Positions 35,683-47,145 of a stretch of 64,000 bases of DNA are shown in pieces. The position numbers were made by a program, and so were the translations under genes. The stretch is taken from positions 2,604,001 to 2,668,000 of the forward strand of contig OZ345352.1 of the NCBI GenBank assembly GCA_977006965.1. The letters run 5' to 3'. This DNA is from Phymatolithon calcareum. Taxonomy: Eukaryota > Rhodophyta > Florideophyceae > Hapalidiales. Every line of letters starts with the position of its first letter. The stretch's first letter is position 1. Under the pieces are notes generated by a model, which was given only the letters and a program-made list of their open reading frames with translations, was not told the DNA's origin and did no database searches.

Positions 35683-35931
35683 TCAATAGTCTTCCAGGTA
35701 GGCACTCTCTTCCGACGTGAGAATACGCGGAGTCGTCACGGTAGTTAGAAAATAGGTGCAAACTCGTTTGTCACTCCCGCTTTTTGACGTAACTGCCCAT
35801 TTCGGTCCATAAGTCTTTTTCAGTTCAGAAAACGTCTGGTTGCTGATCTCCAAGAGAGAAGCAAAAGCACAAAAAGGAAAAAATGAGTTAGAACCAGTGT
35901 CCCATTGCCACAAAAGAAATTGTGAACTCAA
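35683..35931 (-). CDS. Unrecognised short frame, possibly a terminal exon
   Basis: The last 56 residues (LEISNQTFSELKKTYGPKWA to ESAYLEDY) look protein-like, while the start is hydrophobic and poor. A pyrimidine-rich acceptor-like stretch precedes LEISNQ on the minus strand, so this may be the 3' exon of a decayed gene. No function is assigned. Confidence 0.25.
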   Translation of the reverse strand: MSSQFLLWQWDTGSNSFFPFCAFASLLEISNQTFSELKKTYGPKWAVTSKSGSDKRVCTYFLTTVTTPRILTSEESAYLEDY

Positions 35932-36046
35932 TAAAATACCTCATGACGACGAAGCCGATGCTGTAGAGCGTCAAAACGAGATCACATGTCTCCGCAGGGC
36001 TGTCCGGAAGAGGATGCATGTCTTTCCCAAATAACTTCCAACAGTA

Positions 36047-36725
36047 TTGGCTACGGAAGCTCTGGCACAAGATGTCCAAAAGGACATCGCAACGATACTG
36101 TTTGGAAAGTGGGCAGGGCGGCACTGGAGAAGACAAATGAAGCTGTGCCAAATAGAACCATGGGAGCTCCACCGACAGCACCTTCTCTCGAAGTTACGCG
36201 AAGGCTTAGGAAGGTTGTGGAGGAGACACGCGACGCGGGGGCAGAGCTGGAACTCGAGACGTTGGACCACATGTGAAAATCGAGCGCACCAACCGATATC
36301 CAAGACAGGAGTGCCCTCTGACTAGCCTGGGAACAACAAGAAGAACGCCGCGCTAGGAAAATTATATTCTCCAAGAATGGTCTACCACACCAAGCAGTGA
36401 GGATGAAAGAAAGCAGGCACAGAATTCTCTGTGCAAGATGGTTTGTAGGTCAGTTTCCAAGAAATCCTCCGAAGTTAATAGAAGAAATGGGCAGTCAAGG
36501 AGCATGGGCAGTTAGAATACTGATCAGCATCCTGAGGAAGCCAACATGGACCCCCCCCCCCCCCAGAAGAGACCAACGTGGCCCGAGCCATCGACGCGAT
36601 ATTAAGTAATTCTGATTAAGGAACCGAAATTTCGAGTGCAGTAGAATGCTAAGAAAGGTACCGACTTTCCTCACGTTGGGACACATGGTACCTTCTCAAT
36701 AAATCCACTTAATTACGAAGCTCTA
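36047..36725 (+). mobile_element. Repeat family 5 copy with ORF fragments
   Basis: The 3' part (36520-36720) matches 61,010-61,205 closely, ending acacatggtaccttctcaat and AATAAATCCACTTAATTACGAA, so the ends look like a polyadenylated 3' terminus. Upstream, a frame with SLEV and VVEETRDAGAELELETLD (36,160-36,276) resembles 26,665-26,898, and another (36397-36609) reads RILCARWFVGQFPRNPPKLI. In this copy ccccgg of the other copy has become a run of 14 C (36551-36564). It is probably a fragment of a non-LTR element; the type is not certain. Confidence 0.5.
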
Positions 36726-36968
36726 GCACATTTTCAAACTTCTTCACTCCTGACTTCTTCCACATGCGAGGCGCGTAGGACCACCAGAGTACGGAGACTC
36801 GCCGTATCGTAAGAGTGATCTCAGCTCTGAAATTGCCGCTGATTGCAAACGAGAATGCGTATCAGTTTCTGTCTTTTCAATCTCGCCTTCGGCGCACGAT
36901 GACGTTAAAGTAGCTCAGTGGTATCAATGGCTCTCCTGGAATGTCTCGAAGACTTTGATCTCTGCGCC

Positions 36969-37118
36969 ATCTTTACGGGAGCGGAATGTTTCCTGCAAAG
37001 GCGTGCATTCTTTGCGCTGCCGAGCGCATAAGAGCTCCGCGCGATCTTGACGGGAGAGGACTGCTTTATGCAAAAGCCGTGCATTCTTATCACTGTCGAG
37101 CGCGTAAGAGCTCTGTGT
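36969..37118. repeat. 75-bp tandem duplication
   Basis: Two consecutive 75-bp units (36969-37043 and 37044-37118) share acgggag, gtgcattctt and taagagctc at matching positions, with about one change in five bases. Confidence 0.7.
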
Positions 37119-37513
37119 CCCAGAAAGTCCAAGGCAACGTACGTGGGAGGTGGCATCGCAGAGCGAACTCGTCGTCTCTGGGTGAGTCAGTTGTTTGTTT
37201 GGGTTGTGCATTTTTCGTTTCAGGTAAGTGTACTATAAGGCTAAGAACGGCAGGGCATTACAGTACTGCTCGGCCAATGAATATAGCACTTCTCAAATTG
37301 AGTTTTCAGCCTTTTTTCGCGAAATGCTATGATAGTCCGTCGGAACCGAAACGCGTTTCGAAGGAACGTGTGCACTGGCAGTCTACCGCGAACAGTGCAC
37401 ATTCACTGTAAAGAATGAACTCAAAATAATATTTTATGTGCTCCTGTCCAACCGCTACATTCCCGATGATCACAATCTTCCCAATCAAAACAAAAGGTAT
37501 GTCACCCCTGATG

Positions 37514-38245
37514 TCATAATGCGGGCACCTCCCAAAATGCAATTCTTTTTAGCTCGAATGGCAGCCCCATTGCCGTCGATCCCGGATGGGCGCGGCGGAG
37601 TCGTGCGTCGTTAAGTTGCGACTGCGTAAGAAACATCATGCTTAGTGCTGCCGTAAGGGCGTTCGCCTTCTTTCGCGAAACTTTGTCCATCATGGGACTT
37701 TCATCATGCGGTTTTGCCATATGCAGGATTTTCGCGTAGCTTCCCGCTGAACATCACAATGGTAGTGTTGTCAAATGCAAGGCGACCTAGTTCCCACGTG
37801 CGAACTGCCCCTGTCTGAAATCAGCTTCTACTTTTCTGGCATAGTGTCGGCCATTCATGTCACCAAACCGTTTTTCAGGCCGAAACGTTTTTGTTGGAGC
37901 CGTCTCTTTTTAGCATGCGGTCTTCGTTCCTTTGCTAAACCTTTAAACGGATGTGTCGATTGAAAAGTTTCCAAAGGGTATCTTGGGCAAGATGTCTGCC
38001 ACCTCATCTCGGCAGTCGCGTGAAACGTCTGTGCATATGAGAGGTATCGCAGCTGACCAGTATCATGGCGGGCATTCTTCCGTGATCGTTTTCTTTTTAA
38101 CGGAACCTTCAGTCAACTTTCGCGTTATCGGGCCGGTGATTCCATTCTGAGCCATTGCCTGCATCACGCGCCATTTCCTCAGGGTCATCGATTTCCGTCC
38201 AATTCGAACCTCCGCCACATCAATCAGGTCGTCAGCATCACCCAA
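37514..38245 (-). pseudogene. Unrecognised coding remnants (family H)
   Basis: Minus-strand frames at 37720-37514 (SRKKANALTAALSMMFLTQS) and 38245-38063 (LRKWRVMQAMAQNGITGPIT) look like parts of old proteins. The second is similar to the plus-strand frame at 40798-41052 (ERKWCAVQGMAQDGMTGTTK), so the family has inverted copies about 2.6 kb apart. No known domain is recognised. Confidence 0.3.
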
Positions 38246-38429
38246 TCCGCCGTTGCCGCTTTCGCATCCAACTTGTGGATAAGCTGGTCGTTATCAGAGG
38301 ACCATCTATCGCCCTCATCGTAACCCTCGCAATGTGCATCACTTGTATTGGGAGCAATGCCACAGGCTGTACTGATATCATCTTAACATCGTCATGTCCT
38401 CCCTATCGACGCTAGAACCGTTTACCAAG

Positions 38430-39890
38430 TGCAACCAGCATCTCAACCAACGGCTTCTGTTCCACGCAGCGGACTTTGGGCTTTTCACAGCCGGGGTTTT
38501 CGAAATTGCCAGTTTTGTGCCCGTTATTGGCGGTGGTTAAATTTCACACGGGGAGAGAAGGTCGCTGGGGATAGGGCAGGTTCATCACCAGTCGCGTCAT
38601 CGGCATCACCGGTATAGCACCCACACCGGCGGTATCATCAACTTGTTACCGATATTTGCTTCATCAACCCAATTGCCGCCACCCACGTCCTTCGCTCTCC
38701 TTTTGCACAAGCCGTTCCCTTGGCTCGATATTGGACGTTTGGCGTGAAGAATTTTCGCTGGGATGGAAGAATTCAAATCGGTGTGCGCGTCACTGAGCCG
38801 TGCTTCGTACCGGACAATATGGACAACATAACCGGGCTCATCCTGGACAGCGTGCTCTAGTTTGTCCCGTCAAGGCGGTGGTCGTCGGCGCGCTGGCAGC
38901 GTCTTTCTGTGTGAGTGCATGTGACGAGCAAGCAAAGATTCCGTTGCGGTGCGCGCATGCATGATGGACGGAGGTCCGCACTGATTGCGTTGTAATGCAT
39001 GCGTGTGGTGTTCCTGGGAAGGCAGTGTAGTTTGTGCGAGGTCAATCGCGATGACGACAGGCTTGTGCAGGCAACCGCAAACTAAACCGAACGCACGTTT
39101 TTCTGCTGTCGAAGCGCCATAAGGACCGATTGCTCCCGCGGCGTGACTTGACCTGAATTCACTACACGTTTTTCTTTCTCCTCCCATCGTCCCTTCATTT
39201 AATGCTGGCAATCGGCATGAGCATTGTAGATCTCCAATGATGGAATTGTGCAGAAGCCGCCACCCTTGGCGAGCAGCTAGACGCTACTTGTCTTCCGCGA
39301 GAACTAACTTAACCAAACATCTACGAACAACTGAATCTCTTACAGTAATAAAGGAATGCTGAAGACCTGAGCACTAACTTTCTTGTAGCATGATATCAGA
39401 GTTTTCGGTAAAATTGACATGGTTCTAACTTCTGCTCGGCTTGCTGAAGGTCCACACAGGCGGTAGCGGTACGTTGTCCTTCGCCGCCTCCGTCCTATCG
39501 GGTCTACAGCATTTTTTCTCTCTTTCCAAGATTTTTTGATTTGCGAACAATTTCAGAAATTTCGCCGCTCTTGCATGCATGGACAACACCGGCGAGATCA
39601 TGCTTCGCATATTTTGATTTTATTGACGAGAATATGCTGTTCGAAAGGGACGAAAAAAATTCGAGCGCACTCACTCGCCTCTACAGCACGCCCAATGTCC
39701 AAACAGTGAGCAACGGAGCATTCCCTTTCGCCACTGATGTCCTGTGGATAGGAAAACCGGTTCGTCTTGTCTTTCAAGATAACGCAATAGGTTGTCAGAG
39801 CAGTAAAACACGAGAACCATACAGCCCATTGACGTACCATGAGGGCAATAGCAATAACGCAATACATTTCATCCTCCTCGTCCTTCTCCG
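38430..39890. other. No supported gene
   Basis: Several open frames of 60-120 codons overlap on both strands with no conserved partner in the window. Some may be remnants of family H or G, but I cannot support a call. Confidence 0.35.
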
Positions 39891-39899
39891 TCTTTTTTA

Positions 39900-40330
39900 G
39901 GGCTTTCTCCGCAGCCTCGAGCAACTCTTCCTGAAGTCAAGTGGTGCTCCTTCGTGCGCAAAAGATCGAGACAACGCTATCACCATTTCCTTGCTCATCT
40001 TACCGCCCGTTCACGTTCGCTGTCTTGGATTTTCCTGATCAATCTCCAAGCGGTCATGTTGATCTGAAGTGCACCAACTTGTTCGGTTCCGGCAGCCCTG
40101 TCAAAGATTCCGGGTCATTCTTCTCGCGCCTCCGCAATGTCAAACGTCTTCAATTGTATCACGGCGGAGAAAATATCAATAAATTCCTACTGCAAAAGAA
40201 CGCGTCGACGCGTTCATTTGATCGTTTTCTTCTTCGATCACGGAATCGATGGGCACTGTCAATGCGTCAAAATTAACCTCATCTTGAAGGTCAGCGTTTC
40301 AGTACGGATATTCAGCATATCATCGCCTTG
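39900..40330 (-). pseudogene. Family G protein remnant, copy 1
   Basis: About 330 bp at 39.97-40.32 kb match 42.47-42.78 kb clearly at the DNA level (for example ccggcagccctgtcaaagat against ccagcagctctgtcaaagat). Read on the minus strand both encode a protein with TLTxxM, IEEE/VEER, then a hydrophobic stretch and FDRAAG. This copy has multiple stops. Confidence 0.45.
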
Positions 40331-40797
40331 TCCGACGATTACATTCCGCACGCTCTTGAAAAAAACACTTACGAATTTCATGTCTGACACGAGACAAATC
40401 TAATCCGCCACTTGGTTCTGAATCGCACTTTCGCGACTATTTTATGTTGCCTCAAGAATATCTTGACGCAATTTGCCCGATTCTCAGCGCGGACGAGGAG
40501 CGAGAGGTGGATGTGGAGTGCAAGCAGGCACTTCATCCACGTTCGCAGTTACACCTCAATGGAGAGGCTTGGCACACCACATGACACCGCGTAGCTCATG
40601 AGCGAAAAACGTGTCGCACAGAGCATGGAAATGATTTCTTAGATAAGGCATTCCAGATTGAGAAGTTGTCGGAATTACAAGCGTAAGCACGGGTTCGCTT
40701 TTCATCATTCACGCAATCGGTCATCTTATGCAGGAAACTATAGTCGGAGAGATACGCTCGTGTTGAGCGCGCAGCTGTTTGGGGTTGGCGATGGAAA

Positions 40798-41052
40798 TTG
40801 TCGGTATTGCATGCGCGAATGACATCGGAACTGCGGATTAGGCGGGCAATGCGGCCGGAGAGGAAATGGTGCGCGGTGCAGGGGATGGCTCAGGATGGAA
40901 TGACCGGCACGACAAAGCGATTGTCGAATGAAGGCCCCATGAAACATAGAACTTCATGCATATACTCCCGCAATGATACCGGTCAAATGCAATACCTTTC
41001 CTATGGACATCAGTTCACGCGAATCGCCATGCCACCTCCAAAGCTGCGTTGA
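40798..41052 (+). pseudogene. Family H coding remnant, inverted copy
   Basis: The frame contains RPERKWCAVQGMAQDGMTGT, matching the minus-strand remnant at 38245-38063. The rest is unrecognised. Confidence 0.3.
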
Positions 41053-41632
41053 GGCGTCGGACATCTCGCACAAGATAGCCGTTCCAAGATTGTGAAAGAG
41101 CGGCGGCCCCGATGACAACTCTCGACCGGAAAATTAGTTCAGCGAAGACAGGCGAATGACCGGTAATATCCCAGAAGCCAACTCCACGGTTTCCAATAGA
41201 CGCAACGCGCGCGCGCAAGGCGGAAGTCAATCAAGTCGTCACGTATGCACCAACTTTACCATCGTAATATTCGGCACGCAGCCTGCGCATGTCATAAGCA
41301 TACGATGGCAGTTTCGCGATTCATGGAGCTCAGCGAAAGAACGCGAAGACCTCTGAAGGAGAGTGCCGTTACTTGATCAGCATCATATTGAGCACACAAG
41401 ACGAGGCCCCATCCATGTGAGGTCAGATGGACGGTAATGGCGATGCTGATCGAACATGAGAATTTGCATTTTGGGGGGTAATTAAAGTATGAGATCTGGA
41501 TTGACATACCCTTTCTTTTCATTGGGGTGAATGAAAAATGGGACGACGGGTTCTATTCTTGTGTTCCCTTCGATGTCAAGCTTTTATCCTCTTAGGAAAA
41601 ACATTCTGCTTACCAGGGACCGGACTGTTTTA

Positions 41633-41676
41633 TTTCAATCCAAGTTTATTTATTTAAAAATAAACTTGGATTGAAA
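41633..41676. repeat. Hairpin, 19-bp perfect stem
   Basis: tttcaatccaagtttattt (41633-41651) pairs exactly with 41658-41676 across a 6-base loop. Confidence 0.9.
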
Positions 41677-41835
41677 AGCCCCACATACTTCCGAAGATAT
41701 GGCCAAAGCTTCCTCAGTGGCTACCTTCCATTTTGTAGCTCGCTAAACGCATCGAAGGGCGGACGGAAAAACTTAGGATTTCAGATAATCCTATCTCACC
41801 GTATAGTCGAGAACTCCACTGTTCGTACCTGGGCT

Positions 41836-42772
41836 TCACTGAAAGCCTTCTTCGTTCTGCATGCAGTATATGAGGGCCCTGCTGAATAGCATAAGCTCAT
41901 CCAGAGCTTTTTCTGCGCCCAGTCTGTTTTCTCCTTCAAGTTCGTATCCTGAAAGAGTGAGTTCCAGAGTCGCCATGTGCTGTCGAGCTCTGTTTCCGAA
42001 TTTTTGTGCCATGCTTGTTGTGGGCATCTATGGAAATCTACCATAGATGTACTGGAGCGCGAATTGCCTGTGCTTCACCTTGGGGAACTTTAGGATTGCT
42101 GACAAGTCTCTTGTCCTATCATGTGGGATCTTCCTCTTTTTCTTCGATTCAAGGCGGTCACCTTCCTTTGTCAAAAAATTTCACGGAAGCGTTTCCTCAG
42201 ACTGGTTTGTTTGGATGTGCTTCACCGCTTGCCCAGGCGGTTCCCTGTTCTCCATAGCGGAAACGTCTTTGGTGACCGGACTGTGTTCGAGCAACACTCA
42301 GTGCTCCAACATGCCCCTTGCTGGCATTAATGGACGACTGTAGCTGACCAAATACCCAGGCAGATATGAAGACCAATTCAGAGAGTACTTTGACAATGCA
42401 AAATGATCGAAACTCACAGGTAGTCCTTTGAACTAGGCCTCCGCAGCCGCCAATACTGGTCCTTTCGAAAAATATCTTAACAACGCTGTCACCATTTCCT
42501 TGCATCTAGCCGCCGACCACCGGCTTGGATTTTGCGGATTAATCTCCCAATGGTCATGTTGATCCCAAGTGCTCCATTTTCTTCGGTTCCAGCAGCTCTG
42601 TCAAAGATTCCAGTCCATTGTTCGCGCGCCTTCGCAATGCCAAACACTAGACTGAGAAACACCAATAAATTCATCCTGCGAACGAACACATCTTTTCGTT
42701 CTTCAACCGTGGAATCGAAGGCCACTGCCAATGCGTCAATATCAAACATCTCGACGGTTAGCGTGTCAAAAG
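41836..42772 (-). pseudogene. Family G protein remnant, longest copy
   Basis: Read from high to low coordinates, the strand encodes in changing frames TLTVEMFDIDALAVAFDSTV, a hydrophobic stretch (MNLLVFLSLVFGIAKAREQW), GIFDRAAG, SINASKGHVGAL, RKIPHDRTRDLSAILKFPKV with KHRQFALQY, and finally LSGYELEGENRLGAEKALDE with LMLFSRALIYCMQNEEG. Parts recur at 39.9-40.3, 48.42-48.52 and 51.94-52.45 kb. Four related copies suggest a multicopy gene or element protein. I do not recognise the family; the end is a predicted long amphipathic helix. Confidence 0.45.
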
Positions 42773-42787
42773 CTTCATTCCTTGTCA

Positions 42788-42989
42788 CACTGAAGTGAAA
42801 TGATTTTCCCCCTCGAGATCTCTCCGTTGAGATCAGAGGTAGGTTTTCTAATTTTGCTGACTATAGCCGTTTTTATGCGAAATGGAGCCTCTGGGCTCTG
42901 AGTTGAGTCCTCGTGGCTCATCAGAAGTGTTGCCCCAAGCGTCTGCAGATGCGTTGGTAACACTATAATAAAAATCTCCACTTCTTCTT
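42788..42989 (+). mobile_element. Short family-2 element with 15-bp target duplication
   Basis: It is flanked by cttcattccttgtca at 42773-42787 and 42990-43004. The 202-bp insert begins cactgaagtgaaatgatttt, contains ccccctcgagatctc and agatcagaggtaggtttt, and ends with the family 3' signature (gccccaagcgtctgcagatg), an AATAAA-containing stretch and a TTC repeat. It has inserted into the family G remnant. Confidence 0.85.
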
Positions 42990-43074
42990 CTTCATTCCTT
43001 GTCATTTAGCATCTCATATCTTTTTCCGGCGACTATATTATAATTCGTAATTTTGATATCATTGTACCTACCAA

Positions 43075-44525
43075 TGCATCAGCAGACGCTTGGGGCAACT
43101 TTGCAATTTTCAGACTTGTGTCTAGAGTGATATGCGGCTAGACGTTGCAACCCAGTATGGAAGGGTACCAAAACCTACCTCTGGTCCTTAAGCGGGCCTC
43201 GAGGGGGTTTTTCACACAGAGTCAGCTTACCGTGACTCAGGATGCGATTGTTGAGCAAGAGTGATTCAGGTTACCTTGGTCTTGACTGCTTGAAACATGA
43301 CCAGAACTCCATCGAGTGCTCTCCTAGTAAAGGCACTTTCCTCTAATGATAGCTTATCTTTCGACAACCCGAGCATGGCATATTGTATTGCCTCCTTGCT
43401 GGTTGCTCCTGTCAGTTCCATGAGCTTTGAGCTGTTCATAGGCGGAAACGTACCAATTGACTACTTAATGGCTAATGCTCTGTATCTTCTCGACTTGAAG
43501 CACAGGTGAAGCGGCAGTGGTATTTCAATTTAGGGGACAGGCCGTTTTTTGCCTCTTTCAGCTTTCGCAGCAGCTTCTAAGACCTTCCGCCTTGTGTAGT
43601 GCGTGATGTTTGTGTTTTCCGATGTCACACTGGCGGCAATACTCAAATGCGGATTTAGTTTGGCTTGAGCGACATCCATCTCCGCAATACGAAGCTCCTT
43701 ACCGTTACGCTCAGAAGCTGGCCTTGACACGACGTTTGCACAGTTACTCATGAGTCTTCGCACGAACATTCTCGCAAGGATGTCACTTCTAACCCTGCGC
43801 TGTAAGATGCGGCACATCGCCCTGCTTCTTTCCAGGCTTCTCTTTCCGGCCTTCTCTAGTATTTGCCCGAAAAACAACGATTCGATTTTCTTGGCCTCGT
43901 ACTCCGCTTTGGTAGACTGTGGTGTCAGATGCAATGCGTATTCCCATCTAGACTGTAAGAGTGATTTGTAGAGCCTTATCGATCTCGCCGGATGGATTCC
44001 GTTCCTGAAGACCCCGAGTCTTCTACGAGTTCCGAAGACCTTTCTCGACTTCTTGATTATTTCGACAAGTTTTGAGTCTCTGACCCCGTCCGCGGTAATT
44101 CCTACTCCCAAATATTTCACTTCCTTCAGTTTTTGGAGGACACGCCCTGATAATCGAAAACTCGCCGTGATGGGCGCCCTGGTCCGGAGTACCGCGCTTT
44201 TTGTCGAGTTCCACGTCATTCTGTTACTCTGCTTCCATTCCGATGCAAGGTTGAGAATCCTTTGGAACCCCTCCGCCTTCGTGGCGGATATTTTGATATC
44301 ACCTGCGAATAGTTTGCAAGGCTCTTTAGACATGATCACCGGCATCGTGTCAAGCTGCATGGCGAAAGTGTCCATATAGATGTTATACAGACATGGGCTT
44401 CAGGGGGAGCCTTGCGCCACGCCATTGTCTATGGTGAACCACTCGCTGTCATTCATCTGTATAAAGGACGGTTCCAGGAATGGCTTTCTGTCAGCCTCAC
44501 TATCGAAGGACCAACGTCGGTCCAC
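43075..44525 (-). mobile_element. Non-LTR retrotransposon family 2, truncated copy
   Basis: The reverse-transcriptase frame (44525-43530) is followed downstream by a 3' region ending at the family signature, seen here as accaatgcatcagcagacgc at 43074-43093. The same protein-to-3'-end order is found on the plus strand at 58.54-59.46 kb. Confidence 0.65.
43530..44435 (-). pseudogene. Reverse transcriptase, C-terminal half (family 2)
   Basis: The frame holds the RT motif GVAQGSP followed by an in-frame TGA and SPCLYNIYMDTFAMQ, then LFAGDIKI where the catalytic FADD should be (the second-position Asp is Gly), then WNSTKSAVL and KEVKYLGVGI, typical of the non-LTR RT palm and thumb. The part after the TGA is 281 codons open from the Met at 44375. 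The region after the RT (SIRLYKSLLQSRWEYALHLT, MCRILQRRVRSDILARMFVR) is shared with 58,591-59,172. The stop and the lost catalytic Asp make it inactive. Confidence 0.8.
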
Positions 44526-44677
44526 ACCAGAGCATTGGAATTATTTATTTATTTTTATTCTTTTCTCGCGCAGTGTCGAGAATAAATATCAAGACTGTTG
44601 AGCGCAGAAGGAATAAATTATTGTATTTAAGTTCAGTGAGGAATAAATAACTGGTTATTCCCAATTATTGGATCCAT

Positions 44678-45083
44678 CTAGCTGCTTTCTGTCACGATAG
44701 CATTGACGTCTTCGATTCCCCACACATCCGAGTTAGCATGAAGGAACATCTGCTTCTCGAAATTTGCAGGAATAACGCTTCTTCTTCTGTCATCCAACGC
44801 GTAACCAGCGATAGAGAAAAACCTCTCGCACATATTCGACGTGAAAAACTCATCGCGAACATGCTTACCGAAAACTCGCGGCATCTTGGGTGCTACCAAA
44901 CGGTGCTCGCCTGGTACGCAGTTCCCGTTGTACTGTGTTGATTGCCATGGTTTTCATAATCCTAAATGAGGAGTCCGCAGCCGACACGTCATGTGCTATC
45001 GATGACAAACATGTCACTTTACTGTTCAAGAATACCATCGGGCCCAAATAAACAATATAATCGTCGGGCCAAAATGCTGTCAT
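44678..45083 (-). pseudogene. hAT transposase C-terminal remnant
   Basis: The frame 44899-44678 reads MCERFFSIAGYALDDRRRSV then IPANFEKQMFLHANSDVW, which matches the hAT dimerisation region (E-R-x-F-S-x-A ... R-x-x-(L/V)-x-P ... L-x-x-N-x-x-W). Upstream, in other frames to 45083, lie decayed pieces. The coding region is disrupted. Confidence 0.7.
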
Positions 45084-45562
45084 TCTCCCCCAGAAACGTA
45101 GACTTAGTCGAGCGTTCTCGAGTAAATAATGCTTTCAAATAAATAAAATAATTGTCGTAACCACGAAGATCTCAATAAATACAATAAATATGCGCGACTC
45201 AGGAATAAATTATTGGAACAATAATTTAAATAATTACAATAGCAATTATTTTTTCCAATGCTTTGGTCCACACTACAGTACGTAATCGAGAAAGGGCAAT
45301 ACCGAAGCCTGCCTGGTGGATCAAGAGTAGGATGAGAAGCAACCCAAATTTCGATGTTTGTTCAAAAGGTGATAATTGTATTGTATTTTGTTCTGCATTT
45401 CCCCCAAGTGAGGCTTGCAGCTCTTCGATAGTATGAGGGAAATGTTAAGGGGGGGGGGGGTGAAACACAAACCCGGTGTCATACCAGTTAGTAACAAACA
45501 TTCTAAAAAACGGGACGCGCGTTGTGCATTGCGAATTATACGGAGATCGCTGTATCAAAAAT
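45084..45562. other. AT-rich sequence, no gene
   Basis: Repeated taaataa/aataaat words occur around 45.1-45.25 kb, and a run of about ten G around 45.45 kb. No supported frame. Confidence 0.4.
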
Positions 45563-45629
45563 AATTAAGGTTGGCGGCGAAGCTTTGTCGATAATTATTA
45601 TCGACAAAGCTTCGCCGCCAACCTTAATT
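45563..45629. repeat. Near-perfect palindrome, 33-bp arms
   Basis: Arms 45563-45595 and 45597-45629 are exact complements around a single central t. The arms contain ggttggcggcgaagctttgt. Confidence 0.9.
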
Positions 45630-46983
45630 CTTGTTATTTCTTACCAAGAAACGAGTCGAGCAACGAGAGCTGACGCTACATTAGGAACGCCTAATGTTCC
45701 CATGATTTTTTTTTATTTCTCTGGTATTTTTGTGATGCGATCTTCGCCCTAATGTTTCCGTTTCATACGGGCTCGACATCATGTGCACATCTTGGAAAAG
45801 TGGTATAACACCGGGTCTGCGTTTTCCCCCCCTTAACATTCCCCTGGTTCTATCCTGTACGATTTTAAGACCTATTTGTATATTTCAGTGAGAGATGGTG
45901 GGGGACGTCGCTGAAGAGTGACTCCGGGGTTGGTTTGACACACCGCAGTAACACTTGGAGTTCCAAGCGGTGCTGGTCCGTACGGAAGATGTGACCATGG
46001 CAGTTCCGGGCCTGCTTGGACTGCATTTTGGATGCAATTGAATTCAGCTTCCGTTGGACTTATTCGGTTATCTTCTAGGACTCACAACCGCAGAGAAGAG
46101 TGTGGATACCACGCTCAGCCGAAGAGTCGGAGTCGAAGATTCATTAAGATGATTATATTGACCAATAACCAGTGATATTGATACTTCTTCCTAATCAAAA
46201 GTTGCCTCAAGTGGACCGGAGCAGATTTTGATGGCGCTCAAGTTACAGGATCAATGTGACATGAGCTATAAAAATACCTACCGTTCTGAACAAGAATCAA
46301 TACAAGGGGGGGGTCACGCTATAAACTTTAGCACTTCCTTGAACAGCGTCATCCTCAAAATAGTGCTGCCCTCGCGTGATTCTGTCTGGATGTACCAAGG
46401 ACATCACCACTCGCGCATTTGTTGTTAAATGCTGAAAATTTAATTACCACCATCCTCAACATATCGCCAAACTCCATCGCGATCCATATTCATGCAATAA
46501 AGGAAGACATAGTACAAGGCTTGAGCCAATATTCAGAAGCGCCCAAATTTCAGTTTTGGGCAGAGAAACGAATTGGTGCAAAACTTGAAATAGTGCCTCA
46601 TTTTCAGGTCTGACCCAGGATGGTTTTTATAGCAACTGTTCATTTGCTTATTTAAAAGCCCTCATTTGCACTCCTAGGACTGTACGGGAGCAGCTGTTCA
46701 TAACGTGTTCATTCTAGTATACCGCCTGGTCCCTAATACAGGGACTCGCATTGTCAATTATGGTGGCGCTGTAGAGTAGTATGGAGTTTGTCGGGGTTGT
46801 GCACCTGCTGCGAGGGTTGACATTAGCCCGAGGGCATGATATTCAACCGAGGCGCAGCCGAGATCCGAATATCATGGCCTGAGGGCGATTGTCATCCCGA
46901 GAGTACGGTGCACAACACGCTTGTCAACCGGCTGAGAAACAAGTGGAAAATAAGGATTTCGTACGAGTGTCCTATCAAAGCTG
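45630..46983. other. No supported gene
   Basis: Short frames only. The block around 46.79-46.92 kb has imperfect internal symmetry (gagggcatgatattc and atatcatggcctgagggcg). No transposon or RNA gene is recognised. Confidence 0.35.
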
Positions 46984-47050
46984 CTATGTCATCCCTGGGG
47001 ATGACATAGAGCAATCAATATTCTATGTCATCCCTAGGGATGACATAGAA
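46984..47050. repeat. Two tandem hairpins with the same stem
   Basis: ctatgtcatccc pairs with gggatgacatag at 46984-47009, and the same words form a 30-bp perfect palindrome at 47021-47050 (ttctatgtcatccct and its complement). Confidence 0.85.
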
Positions 47051-47145
47051 GCAATCAGTTGCAAGAGGAAGCCGATGTCTACCCCCTCAGCCGGTTGACA
47101 AGATACCATGCGTCATGACCCAGGGTGGTGTAAATCCCCATAGCC

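Noticed and set aside
46984-47050. Possible CRISPR-like repeat pair
   Set aside because: Only two hairpin repeats with a short, AT-rich spacer in a eukaryotic repeat region; no array and no cas genes.
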